Notes: a model not told the origin generated them from the sequence alone. Shown: positions 28,029 through 37,914, numbered from the stretch's first letter. The stretch: DNA of 64,000 nt from Robertmurraya korlensis (GCF_023715225.1 NZ_JAMBNS010000005.1:248001-312000), one strand, 5' to 3'. Numbers and translations: made by a program.

Positions 28029-28658
28029 ATGGAAAACTTATATCCTGTTTTTTTAAATCTTAAACACAAAAAGGTATATGTAATCGGTGGGGGACAAATT
28101 GCTGCTCGTAAACTTGAAAGATTATTGCACTCAGAAGCGGTCATTACCATCATAAGTCCCACTATCATTGAGTCCATTCTTACTTATGTTAACAATGGTT
28201 TAGTTCATTGGATCCAAAAGACATTTGAACTAAGTGATATTGAAGATGCTTTTTACATTATTTCTGCTACCAATGATCCACTTGTGAGTAGTGAGTTGCA
28301 GAAAGCGGTCAGTCCCCATCAACTCGTGAACTTTGCAGATGATTATTCCTCTTCTAACGTAATCGTACCTTCTGTCGTTAGAAGAGGGAAGCTCGCCATT
28401 GCTGTTACAACCTCTGGTGCGAGTCCAAGCTTAACAAAAAAGATTAAAAATGAGCTAGAGGGCCTATATGGTGAAGAATATGAAGAGTATGTAGAGTTCC
28501 TGATGGAAAAGCGTGTCTATATTCAAGATAGTGTAAAGGACCTAGTTAAAAGAAGAAAGTTGCTCTCATTGCTAGTAGAAGATCCGTTATTTCGTACGGA
28601 AGAGAGAGAAAAGCGCTTCCAAAAAATTTACAAAGAGATCAACAATAATTGTGAGTAA
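28029..28658 (+). CDS. Precorrin-2 dehydrogenase (siroheme synthesis)
   Basis: It oxidises precorrin-2 to sirohydrochlorin with NAD+. The 209-residue protein starts MENLYPVFLNLKHKKVYVIG and has a dinucleotide-binding GGGQIAARKLERLL at about 20-33 and the family stretch VPSVVRRGKLAIAVTTSGASP. It corresponds to SirC/YlnF. A separate ferrochelatase (SirB type) is not seen in the operon and must be elsewhere. It follows the methyltransferase by 18 bases. Confidence 0.9.
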   Translation: MENLYPVFLNLKHKKVYVIGGGQIAARKLERLLHSEAVITIISPTIIESILTYVNNGLVHWIQKTFELSDIEDAFYIISATNDPLVSSELQKAVSPHQLVNFADDYSSSNVIVPSVVRRGKLAIAVTTSGASPSLTKKIKNELEGLYGEEYEEYVEFLMEKRVYIQDSVKDLVKRRKLLSLLVEDPLFRTEEREKRFQKIYKEINNNCE

Positions 28659-28681
28659 GGGGTGCCTTACTCCTTTTTTTT
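28653..28681 (+). terminator. Terminator of the nitrite reductase operon
   Basis: GAGTAAGG pairs with CCTTACTC around GGTG, then CTTTTTTTT. The stop codon of the preceding gene lies in the left arm. Confidence 0.88.
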
Positions 28682-28896
28682 ATGGTATAATCTGTTTTTG
28701 TAAACATAATGCTAAAAATTATAAGCATTTTTTAAGAGATTATTAAATATTTTTTAAGAAAAGACAAGAGTCGTCACAATTTGTTAATAACTATGTTGTA
28801 CACTATTGTTTGTTACTCGCTACTATTAGAGATATTGACAATTACTAAAAATGAGCTATTATAATAAAGGTTTTAATGATGAAGAGGTGACTAAAT

Positions 28897-30873
28897 ATGC
28901 TTAACAAAAAAATAACACACGTACAATTTTATATTGTAGCAATTATTCTTCTGTGGATTAAAACATATGGAGCTTATCGATTTGAATTCAACTTGGATCT
29001 TGATAATGGAATACAGAAATTTTTATTATTTATAAATCCCATTAGTTCAGCAATTCTCTTTCTAGGACTTGCTTTATTATTCAAAGGGAAAAGATCACTA
29101 AAAATGCTTGTAACATTTAATTTCCTTCTTACTTTCTTATTGTTTGCAAACATTGTGTATTACCGATTTTTCTCCGATTTCATAACGTTGCCAACATTGA
29201 CTCAAACAGGTAACGCATCGGATCTTGGAGGAAGTATTCTAGCGTTACTTCGACCAACAGATTCATTGTATTTCGTAGACACATTGATTTTGCTTACATT
29301 GTTACTAACTAAGCGAGTAACACCAATGGTTGGACAATTAAAAAGACGACAACTTGCTCTAGTTTTTCTTACTGGTCTTGGATTCTTTGCAGTCAATCTT
29401 GGACTTGCTGAGACAGATCGACCTCAGCTATTAACAAGAACATTTGACCGTAACTATATTGTAAAATATTTAGGTATGTACAACTTTACCATTTATGATG
29501 CAATTCAAAGCACGGGTGTATCTGCTCAACGTGCAATGGCAGACACGGACGACATTACAGAAGTGCAAAACTTCACAAGAGCTTTGTACGCTGAGCCAAA
29601 TCCAGAATTATTTGGTGTCGCGAAAGGGAAGAACGTAATCTATATTCACTTAGAGTCTGTTCAAAACTTTCTAATCGACTACCAATTAAACGGACAAGAA
29701 GTAACTCCGTTTATGAATTCTTTAACAAGAGATTCCAATACGTTTTACTTTGATAATTTCTTCCATCAGACTGGGCAAGGGAAAACTGCTGATGCTGAAT
29801 TTATGTTAGAAAACTCATTATATGGATTACCACAAGGTTCTGCATTCTCAACAAGAGGACGTAACACGTACCAAGCAGCTCCTGCCATTCTTGGGCAACA
29901 AGGCTACACATCAGCGGTGTTCCATGGCAACAACCGTACGTTCTGGAACCGTGATGAAATTTATAAGCGACTTGGCTTTGATAAGTTCTATGATTTAAGC
30001 TATTACAATGCAAAAGAAGAAGATGTCCTTAACTACGGCCTTAAAGATAAACCGTTCTTCCAGGAATCTGTTTCATTATTAGAGTCCGTACCACAGCCTT
30101 TCTATGCTAAATTTATTACTTTATCAAACCACTTCCCGTATCCAATGGATCAAGAGGAAGCAACAATCGAAAAGCATACAACTGGAGACACTTCAGTTGA
30201 TAACTATTTCCAAACCGCACGTTATTTAGATGAAGCATTAAGCGAATTCTTTACGTACCTGAAGGAAAGTGGATTATATGAAAATTCAATGATCGTTATG
30301 TATGGTGACCATTATGGGATTTCAGAAAACCACAATAAAGCTATGTCAATTGTGCTTGATAAAGAAGTAAATGAATTTGAAAGTGCACAACTTCAAAGAG
30401 TACCACTTTTCATACACATTCCAGGTGTTGAAGGTGGAACGATGCATCAATACGGTGGTCAAATTGATTTAATGCCAACTGTTCTACATTTACTTGGTGT
30501 AAGCACGAAGGAATATGTACAGCTTGGTACGGATTTATTTTCTCCACAGCATGATGCAGTTGTACCATTCCGTAACGGAAACTTCATTAGTGAATCTGTT
30601 ACTTATATCGATGGTAGACTCTACAATACAGCAACTGGTGAGCGGATTGAGGAAACAGAAGAGATCATTCGCATGAAGGAGCAAACAGAAGAAAAGCTCC
30701 GTACATCTGACGTGATTGTAAATAAAGACTTGCTTCGTTTCTATACACCAGATGGTTTTACTCCGGTAAACCCTAATGATTATGACTATACAAACAAGGC
30801 TGAGGCAAAAACAGAAAGTGAAGTAGAAACTGAAGAGTCTGAAGTACCAGCTCAAGAAGATATAAGCCAATAA
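28897..30873 (+). CDS. ltaS: Lipoteichoic acid synthase (LtaS family)
   Basis: A membrane enzyme that polymerises glycerol phosphate from phosphatidylglycerol onto a glycolipid anchor outside the cell. The 658-residue protein has five N-terminal membrane helices (about 1-190) and an extracellular sulfatase-like domain. Thr297 in HQTGQGKTADAEF is the expected nucleophile; metal ligands include the YGDHYG motif near 470 and the Glu of IHLESVQ near 252. The C-terminal tail is rich in Glu and Ser (TESEVETEESEV), which is unusual and probably disordered. It is a single gene with ATG at 28897 after GAAGAGGTG. Confidence 0.94.
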   Translation: MLNKKITHVQFYIVAIILLWIKTYGAYRFEFNLDLDNGIQKFLLFINPISSAILFLGLALLFKGKRSLKMLVTFNFLLTFLLFANIVYYRFFSDFITLPTLTQTGNASDLGGSILALLRPTDSLYFVDTLILLTLLLTKRVTPMVGQLKRRQLALVFLTGLGFFAVNLGLAETDRPQLLTRTFDRNYIVKYLGMYNFTIYDAIQSTGVSAQRAMADTDDITEVQNFTRALYAEPNPELFGVAKGKNVIYIHLESVQNFLIDYQLNGQEVTPFMNSLTRDSNTFYFDNFFHQTGQGKTADAEFMLENSLYGLPQGSAFSTRGRNTYQAAPAILGQQGYTSAVFHGNNRTFWNRDEIYKRLGFDKFYDLSYYNAKEEDVLNYGLKDKPFFQESVSLLESVPQPFYAKFITLSNHFPYPMDQEEATIEKHTTGDTSVDNYFQTARYLDEALSEFFTYLKESGLYENSMIVMYGDHYGISENHNKAMSIVLDKEVNEFESAQLQRVPLFIHIPGVEGGTMHQYGGQIDLMPTVLHLLGVSTKEYVQLGTDLFSPQHDAVVPFRNGNFISESVTYIDGRLYNTATGERIEETEEIIRMKEQTEEKLRTSDVIVNKDLLRFYTPDGFTPVNPNDYDYTNKAEAKTESEVETEESEVPAQEDISQ

Positions 30874-30874
30874 T

Positions 30875-30908
30875 AAAAACGGCAAGGAGTAATCTCCTTG
30901 CCGTTTTT
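30875..30908. terminator. Bidirectional terminator between ltaS and the convergent membrane gene
   Basis: AAAAACGGCAAGGAG pairs perfectly with CTCCTTGCCGTTTTT around TAAT, with A and T tracts on the two sides. Confidence 0.9.
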
Positions 30909-31368
30909 ATTTAGTGTATTTTCTAATTAAACCGATAAATAGTCGAGTCCCCATAAATGTTAACATTTCAGAGATGAGGGTATGAAAGGATGTCCATTGT
31001 TTACTAAATTTAATTAACTTTGTATTTTTCTCAAGTATCGTCTCAATAATTGTCATAGGAATGCTAAATAATAGAGCTTTTATCATGATTCCTAACAAGT
31101 TTGAATGATAGGTGGATTGATTAAAAAGGACACAAGTGATTGGAAAAAGTAAATAATCAAATAATACATTAATCTGAAAATATCTTGGCAAAAACCGCTT
31201 GGGATAAGACACTTTACTTTGTCTAATCAAGAAGGTATCCATAATACTGGAAAAAAATCCTTTTAATAAAAAGATAATAATCCAATCTTTTATATGTTTA
31301 CCCTTGATAGTAAAAGGAACAAGAAATAATCCCATTATAAATAAACCTTTTAATATTCTCTTCTCCAT
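30907..31368 (-). CDS. Small membrane protein, CBO0543-like family
   Basis: A 153-residue hydrophobic protein with four to five predicted membrane helices (GLFIMGLFLVPFTI, WIIIFLLKGFFSSIM, LLFPITCVLF, IKALLFSIPMTIIE). Similar proteins are annotated CBO0543 family in Bacillus; function unknown. The frame is open to an ATG at 31455 with no ribosome binding site, directly next to the glnS terminator. ATG at 31368 gives MEKRILKGLFIMGLFLVPF, a typical start for this family, with GGGTG upstream. Confidence 0.7.
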   Translation of the reverse strand: MEKRILKGLFIMGLFLVPFTIKGKHIKDWIIIFLLKGFFSSIMDTFLIRQSKVSYPKRFLPRYFQINVLFDYLLFPITCVLFNQSTYHSNLLGIMIKALLFSIPMTIIETILEKNTKLIKFSKQWTSFHTLISEMLTFMGTRLFIGLIRKYTK

Positions 31369-31462
31369 ACCAAACACCCATCTTCTATAGCATGATGAAT
31401 TCTTTTCGTTTACTAATACTTTTCTATTATTACCAAACTTTAATGAGAATTTCATGATAATT

Positions 31463-31498
31463 AAAATAAGGTCAATCCATTTGGATTGACCTTATTTT
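31463..31498 (-). terminator. Terminator of glnS
   Basis: AAAATAAGGTCAATCC pairs perfectly with GGATTGACCTTATTTT around four bases, immediately after the glnS stop. Confidence 0.9.
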
Positions 31499-33154
31499 TT
31501 ATAATTTGAAGGAACTCTTTAACGAGACGATTTGATTAAATACAATATGTGATGACTTTGAGTCCTTTGGATCAACGTTAAAGTAACCATGACGGAAAAA
31601 TTGGAATTTATCATGAGCCTGAATGTTAGACATATTTGGTTCAATGAATCCGTTTATTTTTTGTAATGAATTTTCATTTACATTATCAAGGAAGGTTTTG
31701 TTTACTGACTCCTCTACATCATCAGAAGTGTTGTCTAAAATAAGTGGCTCATACAGACGAAACTCTGCTGGAATCGCTTGTGATGCTTCCACCCAATGTA
31801 GAGTACCCTTAACCTTTCTTCCCGTAAAGCCCGTTCCGCTCTTCGTCTCTGGATCGTACGTACAGTGAATCTCAACAACATTGCCATCCTCATCCTTGAT
31901 GACTTCTTCACATTTGATAAAGTAAGCATGCTTAAGTCTCACTTCATTACCAGGGAAGAGGCGGAAGTATTTACTTGGAGGATTCTCCATAAAATCATCT
32001 TGCTCAATATATATTTCTCTAGAGAACGGAATTTGTCGGATGCCCATATCAGGATTCTCCGGATTAATCTCTGCATCAAGCATCTCTACTTGGGCTTCAG
32101 GATAATTCGTAATAACAACTTTTAACGGTCGAAGCACGCCCATCGTTCTTGGTGCTTTCAACTTTAGATCTTCACGAACAAAATGCTCAAGCATAGCAGA
32201 ATCAACCACACCTGATCCTTTTGATATTCCTGTTTCTTTTACAAACTCACGAATAGCTTCTGGAGTATAGCCCTTTCTTCGTAACCCAGAAATCGTTGGC
32301 ATCCGAGGATCGTCCCATCCATCAACAAAGCCTTCATCAACAAGCTGTTTTAGTTTTCTCTTACTCATTACCGTATTGGTAAGCCCTAGGCGACCAAACT
32401 CAATTTGTTGTGGTTGGCACTCCATTTCACATTGTTCAACAACCCAATTATAAAGAGGGCGTTGATCTTCAAATTCCGTTGTACATAATGAGTGAGTTAC
32501 ACCTTCAATTGCATCCTCTAATGGGTGTGCAAAAGCGTACATAGGGTAGATACACCATTTATCACCTGTATTATGATGACTTGCATGAGAAACACGATAG
32601 ATAACAGGATCACGAAGGTTAATATTTGGTGAACTCATGTCAATTTTTGCACGAAGGACTTTTTGACCGTTTTCGAATTCTCCCTTGCGCATACGAGCGA
32701 ATAAATCAAGATTTTCTTCAATTGAACGAGTTCTATAAGGGCTTTCTTTCCCTGGCTCTGTAAGTGTTCCACGATATTCACGAATCTCATCTGCCGTTAA
32801 ATCATCCACATAGGCAAGACCTTTATTGATTAATAATACGGCTCTATTATACATCTCCTCGAAGTAGTCTGAAGCAAATCGAAGCTCTTCCCACTCAAAG
32901 CCAAGCCACTTTACGTCTTCCTTAATAGAATCAACGTATTCTTGATCCTCTTTCAATGGGTTCGTATCATCAAAGCGTAGATTTGTACGTCCATTAAACT
33001 CGTCAGCTAAACCAAAGTTAATTACAATCGATTTTGCATGACCAATATGTAAGTATCCGTTTGGTTCAGGAGGGAAGCGGGTAATAATCTCTTTATGTTT
33101 TCCCGCTTCTAAATCCTCCTTAATAATTGTTTTAATAAAATTTGAAGTTTCCAA
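31499..33154 (-). CDS. glnS: Glutaminyl-tRNA synthetase
   Basis: Class I synthetase charging tRNA(Gln) with glutamine. The 551-residue protein has the HIGH box in [16 protein letters not shown] (H36-H39), the KMSKS-type box VMSKRKL near 265, and a C-terminal anticodon-binding beta-barrel. The DDTNP loop and the direct HIGHAK context mark GlnRS rather than GluRS. B. subtilis and most relatives lack GlnRS and use GluRS plus GatCAB, so this gene is a lineage-specific presence, probably acquired. Start is TTG at 33154 after GAAAGG. It is a single-gene unit. Confidence 0.93.
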   Translation of the reverse strand: METSNFIKTIIKEDLEAGKHKEIITRFPPEPNGYLHIGHAKSIVINFGLADEFNGRTNLRFDDTNPLKEDQEYVDSIKEDVKWLGFEWEELRFASDYFEEMYNRAVLLINKGLAYVDDLTADEIREYRGTLTEPGKESPYRTRSIEENLDLFARMRKGEFENGQKVLRAKIDMSSPNINLRDPVIYRVSHASHHNTGDKWCIYPMYAFAHPLEDAIEGVTHSLCTTEFEDQRPLYNWVVEQCEMECQPQQIEFGRLGLTNTVMSKRKLKQLVDEGFVDGWDDPRMPTISGLRRKGYTPEAIREFVKETGISKGSGVVDSAMLEHFVREDLKLKAPRTMGVLRPLKVVITNYPEAQVEMLDAEINPENPDMGIRQIPFSREIYIEQDDFMENPPSKYFRLFPGNEVRLKHAYFIKCEEVIKDEDGNVVEIHCTYDPETKSGTGFTGRKVKGTLHWVEASQAIPAEFRLYEPLILDNTSDDVEESVNKTFLDNVNENSLQKINGFIEPNMSNIQAHDKFQFFRHGYFNVDPKDSKSSHIVFNQIVSLKSSFKL

Positions 33155-33386
33155 CCAAAATCAGCCTTTCTATGTAACTGTTTTAAATATCTTTTGTCTT
33201 TCATTATAATATATCAGCAACATAATTAAAAACCCTTAATATTGGTGATTTGTTAATAATGTCAAGACTTGTTTTCAGAAAATTATTTTAATATTCATAT
33301 ACAGGAAACTCGATTCCTATACCTGTAAACGTTTTGTTGGTAATACTGACCAATTATAAAAAAGTATCCCATTTAAATTTCATTCT

Positions 33387-33403
33387 TGTAATATTTCTGT
33401 AAC
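33387..33403 (+). promoter_or_regulatory. WalR-type box, distal
   Basis: TGTAATATTTCTGTAAC matches TGTWAH-N5-TGTWAH exactly, the direct repeat bound by the cell-wall regulator WalR. Confidence 0.6.
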
Positions 33404-33441
33404 ATTCCTATCACAAACAATTACAGCCGTACATTCGATCC

Positions 33442-33458
33442 TGTAATATACATGTAAT
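33442..33458 (+). promoter_or_regulatory. WalR-type box, proximal
   Basis: TGTAATATACATGTAAT matches TGTWAH-N5-TGTWAH exactly. It lies 140 bases before the start codon of a LysM-NlpC/P60 hydrolase, the kind of gene WalR activates. Confidence 0.65.
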
Positions 33459-33598
33459 ATAAAAGGATCTTTTTTCAAAGATATATTAAAAATTCCGTTC
33501 ATGGTTGAATATAACATTCCCTCCATTTATTAGTTATACCTTTCTAGTAAAATACCAACTATCATTAAGGTATCAACAAGAGTAACAGGAGGGAATAC

Positions 33599-34378
33599 AT
33601 GAAAAAACAACTATTTGCAGCCGCAGTGACAGCAGGTTTACTTTTCACATCCTTCAATGGTACAGCGAGCGCACATGAAAAAACATATAAAGTATCTTCT
33701 GGAGATACTCTCTATCGAATTGCTGTAAACAATAATCTATCAGTCTCACAAATTATGGAGTGGAACAAGCTTTCTACTTCTAGCATATATGTTGGACAAA
33801 CATTAACATTACTTGCACCACACACTCACGAAACAACAAGCACCACTTCTTCTACGTACACAGTAAAAGCTGGTGATACACTTTGGGGTATTGCAACAAG
33901 AAATGGTATGACTGTTGACCAACTAAAAGCGTTAAACAATTTAACAACAAACACATTGTATGTTGGACAGGTACTAAAATTGTCTGGTACAGCTACAGCA
34001 CCAACAACTTTAACCTCTAATACAATTAATGCTTTAATTGCAGAATCAAAAAAGTATATTGGGGTTCCATATGTTTGGGGTGGAAGTACACCATCTGGTT
34101 TCGATTGTAGCGGTTATTTAAATTATGTATTTGCAAAAGTAGGAGTTTCTATTCCTCGCACAGTGGAGACGATTTGGGGAGCTACAAAGTCTGTATCAGC
34201 ACCTAGAGTAGGGGACTTAGTCTTCTTTACAACGTATAAAGCAGGTCCTTCGCATGCAGGTATTTATCTCGGAAACAATCAATTTATCCATGCTAGTTCT
34301 TCTCAAGGTGTAACGATATCAGATATGAACAACACTTACTGGAAATCTCGTTACCTAGGAGCACGTACTACTTTTTAA
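33599..34378 (+). CDS. LysM-NlpC/P60 peptidoglycan D,L-endopeptidase (LytE/CwlS type)
   Basis: A secreted wall hydrolase cutting the D-Glu/meso-DAP bond of stem peptides. In 259 residues: a signal peptide ending near TASA at 26; LysM domains at about 29-72 (YKVSSGDTLYRIA) and 84-128 (YTVKAGDTLWGIA); and an NlpC/P60 domain from about 143, with Cys170 in FDCSGYLNYVF and His219 in PSHAGIYLG. B. subtilis LytE has three LysM repeats, so this is a shorter relative. WalR-type boxes upstream suggest control by the essential WalRK system. ATG follows AGGAGGG. Confidence 0.94.
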   Translation: MKKQLFAAAVTAGLLFTSFNGTASAHEKTYKVSSGDTLYRIAVNNNLSVSQIMEWNKLSTSSIYVGQTLTLLAPHTHETTSTTSSTYTVKAGDTLWGIATRNGMTVDQLKALNNLTTNTLYVGQVLKLSGTATAPTTLTSNTINALIAESKKYIGVPYVWGGSTPSGFDCSGYLNYVFAKVGVSIPRTVETIWGATKSVSAPRVGDLVFFTTYKAGPSHAGIYLGNNQFIHASSSQGVTISDMNNTYWKSRYLGARTTF

Positions 34379-34394
34379 TGTAAAAGTAGAAGAG

Positions 34395-34449
34395 AACCTG
34401 TCCACACAGTTCATGATCATCATAACTGGGTGGACGGGTTTTTATTTTT
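34395..34449 (+). terminator. Terminator of the LysM hydrolase gene
   Basis: AACCTGTCCAC pairs with GTGGACGGGTT, with an inner CAGTT/AACTG helix, then TTTATTTTT. Confidence 0.85.
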
Positions 34450-34472
34450 CACAGACATATTCCGTCCTGAAA

Positions 34473-34646
34473 CTACATGTTTTCGCTATCGTTAATTTCT
34501 TGTTTTAAGTTGGCTCCAAATCGGTTGGAGACACGCAGATCATGACCATCCTCATCTGATGCCACATGTATGATATCTTCAACTGCACCACGTTTGCTTG
34601 CTCGTCTCATTTCCGATTCACTACTTGTCATATCTTCATTTTTCAA
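34473..34646 (-). CDS. Small hydrophilic hypothetical protein
   Basis: A 57-residue acidic/basic mixed protein (contains RRASKRGAVEDIIHVASDED and SNRFGANLKQEI). I do not recognise the family. TTG at 34646 has GAGGTGAG upstream at good spacing; a GTG at 34655 in the same frame lies too close to that site. It lies 73 bases downstream of the M42 peptidase gene on the same strand and may be cotranscribed with it. Confidence 0.55.
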   Translation of the reverse strand: MKNEDMTSSESEMRRASKRGAVEDIIHVASDEDGHDLRVSNRFGANLKQEINDSENM

Positions 34647-34719
34647 ATGACTCACCTCAAAGAATAGTATGTTCGATCAATCACCATCTATTCTAAGTAA
34701 GAGGCAAGAGATTCCTACT

Positions 34720-35772
34720 TTATGATTGCACCATTTGAGACTGAAGGTAATGATACAAAAGCTTTCCTGTATTCTCAATAGAAGACTCATGAGTACGCTC
34801 AAACGCATGAGAAGAATCGATACCAGGTCCGATTAACCCATGAACGATATCGTGCCCAGACCGAATCGCTGCAGAAGCGTCAGAACCGTAATATGGATAA
34901 ATATCGAGCTTATACCCAATATTATTTTCTTCAGCTAACTGTACCAATTGTTTTCGAAGTTCATAATGATAGGGACCACTCGCATCCTTGACACATATCG
35001 ATACCGTGTATTCATCTGTTGATTGGCCATCGCCCATGGCACCCATATCAACTGCTAAATACTCAATGGTTTCGGGTGTGATATTGGAGTTCCCACCATA
35101 ACCGATTTCTTCATTGTTAGATATAAGAAAATGCGTTGTGTATGGGAGTTCGATCGATTGTTTTTTAATCGTTTTGATCAATTGTAATAAAATAGCTACA
35201 CTTGCTTTATCATCGAGATGGCGTGACTTAATAAATCCACTTTCTGTTCGCTCTACTCGTGGGTCAAATGAAACAAAATCTCCTACCTCAATTCCAAGCT
35301 TTCTAACATCTTCTATATTTTTTACCACTTCATCAATACGGACTTCCATATTTTCTTGGTTTCTTTCTGCTTTTCCTGCATCCTTATATACATGAACAGA
35401 CGTTTGGCGCATTAAAATAGTACCCGTAATTCTTTTCCCATTTCGTGTCTCAATTTGGCAATACTCGCCCTCAATAGAGTTGTATTGAAAGCCACCGATT
35501 AAATCAATCTTCAGACGACCGTTTGACTTAATTTCCTTCACCATTGCCCCTAATGTGTCAACATGCGCAGTTAGCATTCTGTGATGGCTGTCCACACGCC
35601 CCTTAATCGTTGCAAGTAAGCCACCTTTGCGATTCCTTTTGGATTCAACTCCAATTCCCTCTAAAAACTGCTCAACAAATGTAATAACATCATTTGTGTT
35701 ACCTGAAGGACTCGGTATGGAGACTAATTCGGTTAATAAATCTAATGTTTCGTTTATATCTATGTATGCCAT
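34720..35772 (-). CDS. M42-family glutamyl aminopeptidase / endoglucanase-like metallopeptidase
   Basis: A cytosolic two-metal aminopeptidase of 350 residues. Motifs are MLTAHVDTLGAMV near 65-77, SRHLDDKASVAILLQL near 181 (bridging Asp), NNEEIGYGG near 217 (catalytic Glu) and AVDMGAMGDGQ. The C-terminal SSHAFERTHESSI gives the last His ligand. It resembles YtoP/YsdC of B. subtilis. Such enzymes form dodecamers that trim peptides. ATG follows AAAGGAGG. Confidence 0.9.
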   Translation of the reverse strand: MAYIDINETLDLLTELVSIPSPSGNTNDVITFVEQFLEGIGVESKRNRKGGLLATIKGRVDSHHRMLTAHVDTLGAMVKEIKSNGRLKIDLIGGFQYNSIEGEYCQIETRNGKRITGTILMRQTSVHVYKDAGKAERNQENMEVRIDEVVKNIEDVRKLGIEVGDFVSFDPRVERTESGFIKSRHLDDKASVAILLQLIKTIKKQSIELPYTTHFLISNNEEIGYGGNSNITPETIEYLAVDMGAMGDGQSTDEYTVSICVKDASGPYHYELRKQLVQLAEENNIGYKLDIYPYYGSDASAAIRSGHDIVHGLIGPGIDSSHAFERTHESSIENTGKLLYHYLQSQMVQS

Positions 35773-35894
35773 GCATGATTCCTCCTTTTCAACTAAATAG
35801 TAGCATTCGTATTGGAAAAAATACAGCAGTGAGTTTTATAAAAGGATAAATTTGGATATAGATGGAAAACGAGAATTGAAAAAGGAGAGAACCG

Positions 35895-37286
35895 ATGTAT
35901 AGAGATATATTTCATCAGTCCAGCTTACCACAGGTCATCATTGAACCTGATTTAACATATCTAGAAATAAATCATGCTTTCTGCCAATTTCTTGGATACA
36001 CAAGAGAAGAGTATGCTTCACTTACTATTGAAAGTGTCTCACATCCTGATGATTTCCTAATGGATTATCGGCAATTTCAGAGATTAAAGAAGGGGATTAT
36101 ATCTGAATATGAGTTGGTGAAGCGCTACATACATAAAAATGGATCCATTAAAACTGGCCGATTAAAAGTGTCTAAAATTCATGATCGCGACACAAAACAT
36201 GTATTTTATTTAGGACAGGTTTACGATCTAACTGAATTCACGAAGATTTATGAGGGATTACGGCAAAGTGAGCAAAAATATCGACTTCTTGCAGAGAACA
36301 GCTCTGATATTATTTGTTTGCATGACTCTCATGGTCATATTCTTTATATTAGTCCGTCCATCAAAGGAGAGCTTGGTTACGAGCCAGAAGAATTGATTGG
36401 CTGTTACTCACCGAAACTCGTACATCCTGATGATCAGGACGTTGTTACGCTAGAAGAACAAACAATTTCCTTTCGTGCAAAAAAGAAAAACGGTTCATAT
36501 ATATGGATGGAAACAGCTATTAAAAAAGTCATCGATGATGAATGCATTTCCATGTCGCAATTTATTACAGTTACACGTAATATTCAAAAAAGGAAAGAAA
36601 CCGACGAGCTCCTAAGAAAGTCGGAAAAATTAGCTGTTGTGGGGCAAATGGCTGCTGCAGTTGCACACGAAATTCGTAACCCTTTAACTCCGATAAAAGG
36701 GTTTATGCAGTTGCTTAACTCAGGTGCCGAGGTTTCTAGTCAATACTCAGCCATCTTGCTAAATGAAATCAGTCGAATTGAATCCATCCTATCTGAGTTT
36801 CTTTCTCTTGCGAAGCCAGCGGAAAAGAAGATGGAAGCGATCTGTGTAAATGAACTGTTAGAACAGGTAATTCAAATTTTCACACCACAGGCATTTTTAG
36901 CGAACAAGGAAATTATTTTTCAAAAAAATAGACAGTTAAGTAAAAAAATTAATGGCGATAGCAACTCCCTGAAACAAGTGTTCTATAATGTGTTACAAAA
37001 TGCTTTAGACGCTATCGAGGAAAAGGGAAGAATTATGGTTAACCTTGAAGAAGGTGGAGAGGTCCTTTGTGTTCGTATTATTGACAACGGTTGTGGAATG
37101 CCAGAAGAACGGATCAAATTGATTGGAGAGCCTTTCTACTCTACAAAGGAAAGAGGAACAGGATTAGGTTTAATGACAAGCTACAATATCATAGAAAACC
37201 ATGATGGAACGATTAGCTTTGAAAGTAAAGAAGGAGAGGGAACGACGGTTACGATTTCGTTCCCATACATCGAAAAAGAGGCATAA
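35895..37286 (+). CDS. PAS-domain sensor histidine kinase, sporulation-kinase type
   Basis: A 463-residue soluble kinase. Two PAS domains (about 8-105 and 125-235, the second with ILYISPSIKGELGYEPEELIG) precede a HisKA domain with phospho-acceptor His258 in AVAHEIRNPLTPIKGFMQLL and a HATPase_c domain with DNGCGMPEE and GTGLGLMTSYNI. The NPLTPIKGFMQLL sequence is typical of KinA/KinB/KinC/KinE kinases feeding the Spo0A phosphorelay. No response regulator is adjacent, which fits an orphan phosphorelay kinase. No membrane segment is seen. Confidence 0.9.
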   Translation: MYRDIFHQSSLPQVIIEPDLTYLEINHAFCQFLGYTREEYASLTIESVSHPDDFLMDYRQFQRLKKGIISEYELVKRYIHKNGSIKTGRLKVSKIHDRDTKHVFYLGQVYDLTEFTKIYEGLRQSEQKYRLLAENSSDIICLHDSHGHILYISPSIKGELGYEPEELIGCYSPKLVHPDDQDVVTLEEQTISFRAKKKNGSYIWMETAIKKVIDDECISMSQFITVTRNIQKRKETDELLRKSEKLAVVGQMAAAVAHEIRNPLTPIKGFMQLLNSGAEVSSQYSAILLNEISRIESILSEFLSLAKPAEKKMEAICVNELLEQVIQIFTPQAFLANKEIIFQKNRQLSKKINGDSNSLKQVFYNVLQNALDAIEEKGRIMVNLEEGGEVLCVRIIDNGCGMPEERIKLIGEPFYSTKERGTGLGLMTSYNIIENHDGTISFESKEGEGTTVTISFPYIEKEA

Positions 37287-37326
37287 AAAAAATGAGAGCT
37301 CATCAGCTGTGAGCTCTCATTTTTTT
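37287..37326. terminator. Bidirectional terminator between the kinase and YczE-like genes
   Basis: AAAAAATGAGAGCTCA pairs with TGAGCTCTCATTTTTT around an eight-base loop. Confidence 0.9.
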
Positions 37327-37914
37327 CTGATACATTCGTTCAAAGTATGGGTGTAAATGCTGAACCACATACCCGAGAGTTAACGTAACAACAATCGTAC
37401 CTACTCCAATTTCTCCTTTGAAGAGAAGGGCAAGAATAAATGCAGACCCTTCAGCGATCACCCTAGCAAATCCAAGTGAGAGACCAAAACGCTCATGAAT
37501 TGCAACCATTAATACATCCATGGGACTTGATGGTAGCTTGGCCTGAAGATAAACAGAGATACCCAGACCCAAAATGAGAATTCCACAAATAAGTGAGATG
37601 ATTTTTAACAGAAGTGACTCAGGATGATAATGATCAAATAGGACAAAAAACCAAAAGTCAATTAATAAACCAATCGATAAAATTGTAAGGCCAGCTAAAT
37701 ATTCTGGCTTCTTTTTTTGAAGAATGGAATTAATTATAATTAGGATAATTCCATTAATCAATACACATGTCCCCATGCTAAGGCCAAATACACGTGCTTC
37801 TCCAATCGCTAACGCATCCCATGCACCTGCACCTAAACCTGCTTGAATGATCAGGCAGACACCAAAAGTAAGTATCATAATTCCGATAAGAAAAAATAAA
37901 ATTCTGTTTTTCAT
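37303..37914 (-). CDS. YczE/YitT-type membrane protein
   Basis: A 203-residue integral membrane protein with five predicted helices. Motifs include IQAGLGAGAWDALAIG in the first loop and the repeated-type QAKLPSSPMDVLMVAI, typical of YczE/YyaS proteins. In B. subtilis YczE affects lipopeptide production indirectly; the molecular role is unknown. ATG at 37914 follows AAGGAG. Single gene. Confidence 0.82.
   Translation of the reverse strand: MKNRILFFLIGIMILTFGVCLIIQAGLGAGAWDALAIGEARVFGLSMGTCVLINGIILIIINSILQKKKPEYLAGLTILSIGLLIDFWFFVLFDHYHPESLLLKIISLICGILILGLGISVYLQAKLPSSPMDVLMVAIHERFGLSLGFARVIAEGSAFILALLFKGEIGVGTIVVTLTLGYVVQHLHPYFERMYQKKMRAHS

Larger units (their letters stand above)
33155..33598. 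other. 444-base divergent region between glnS and the LysM hydrolase gene
   Basis: AT-rich, with no gene seen. It contains two WalR-type operators nearer the hydrolase gene and a possible leftward -10 (TATAAT on the minus strand, 33204-33209) for glnS. Confidence 0.6.
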
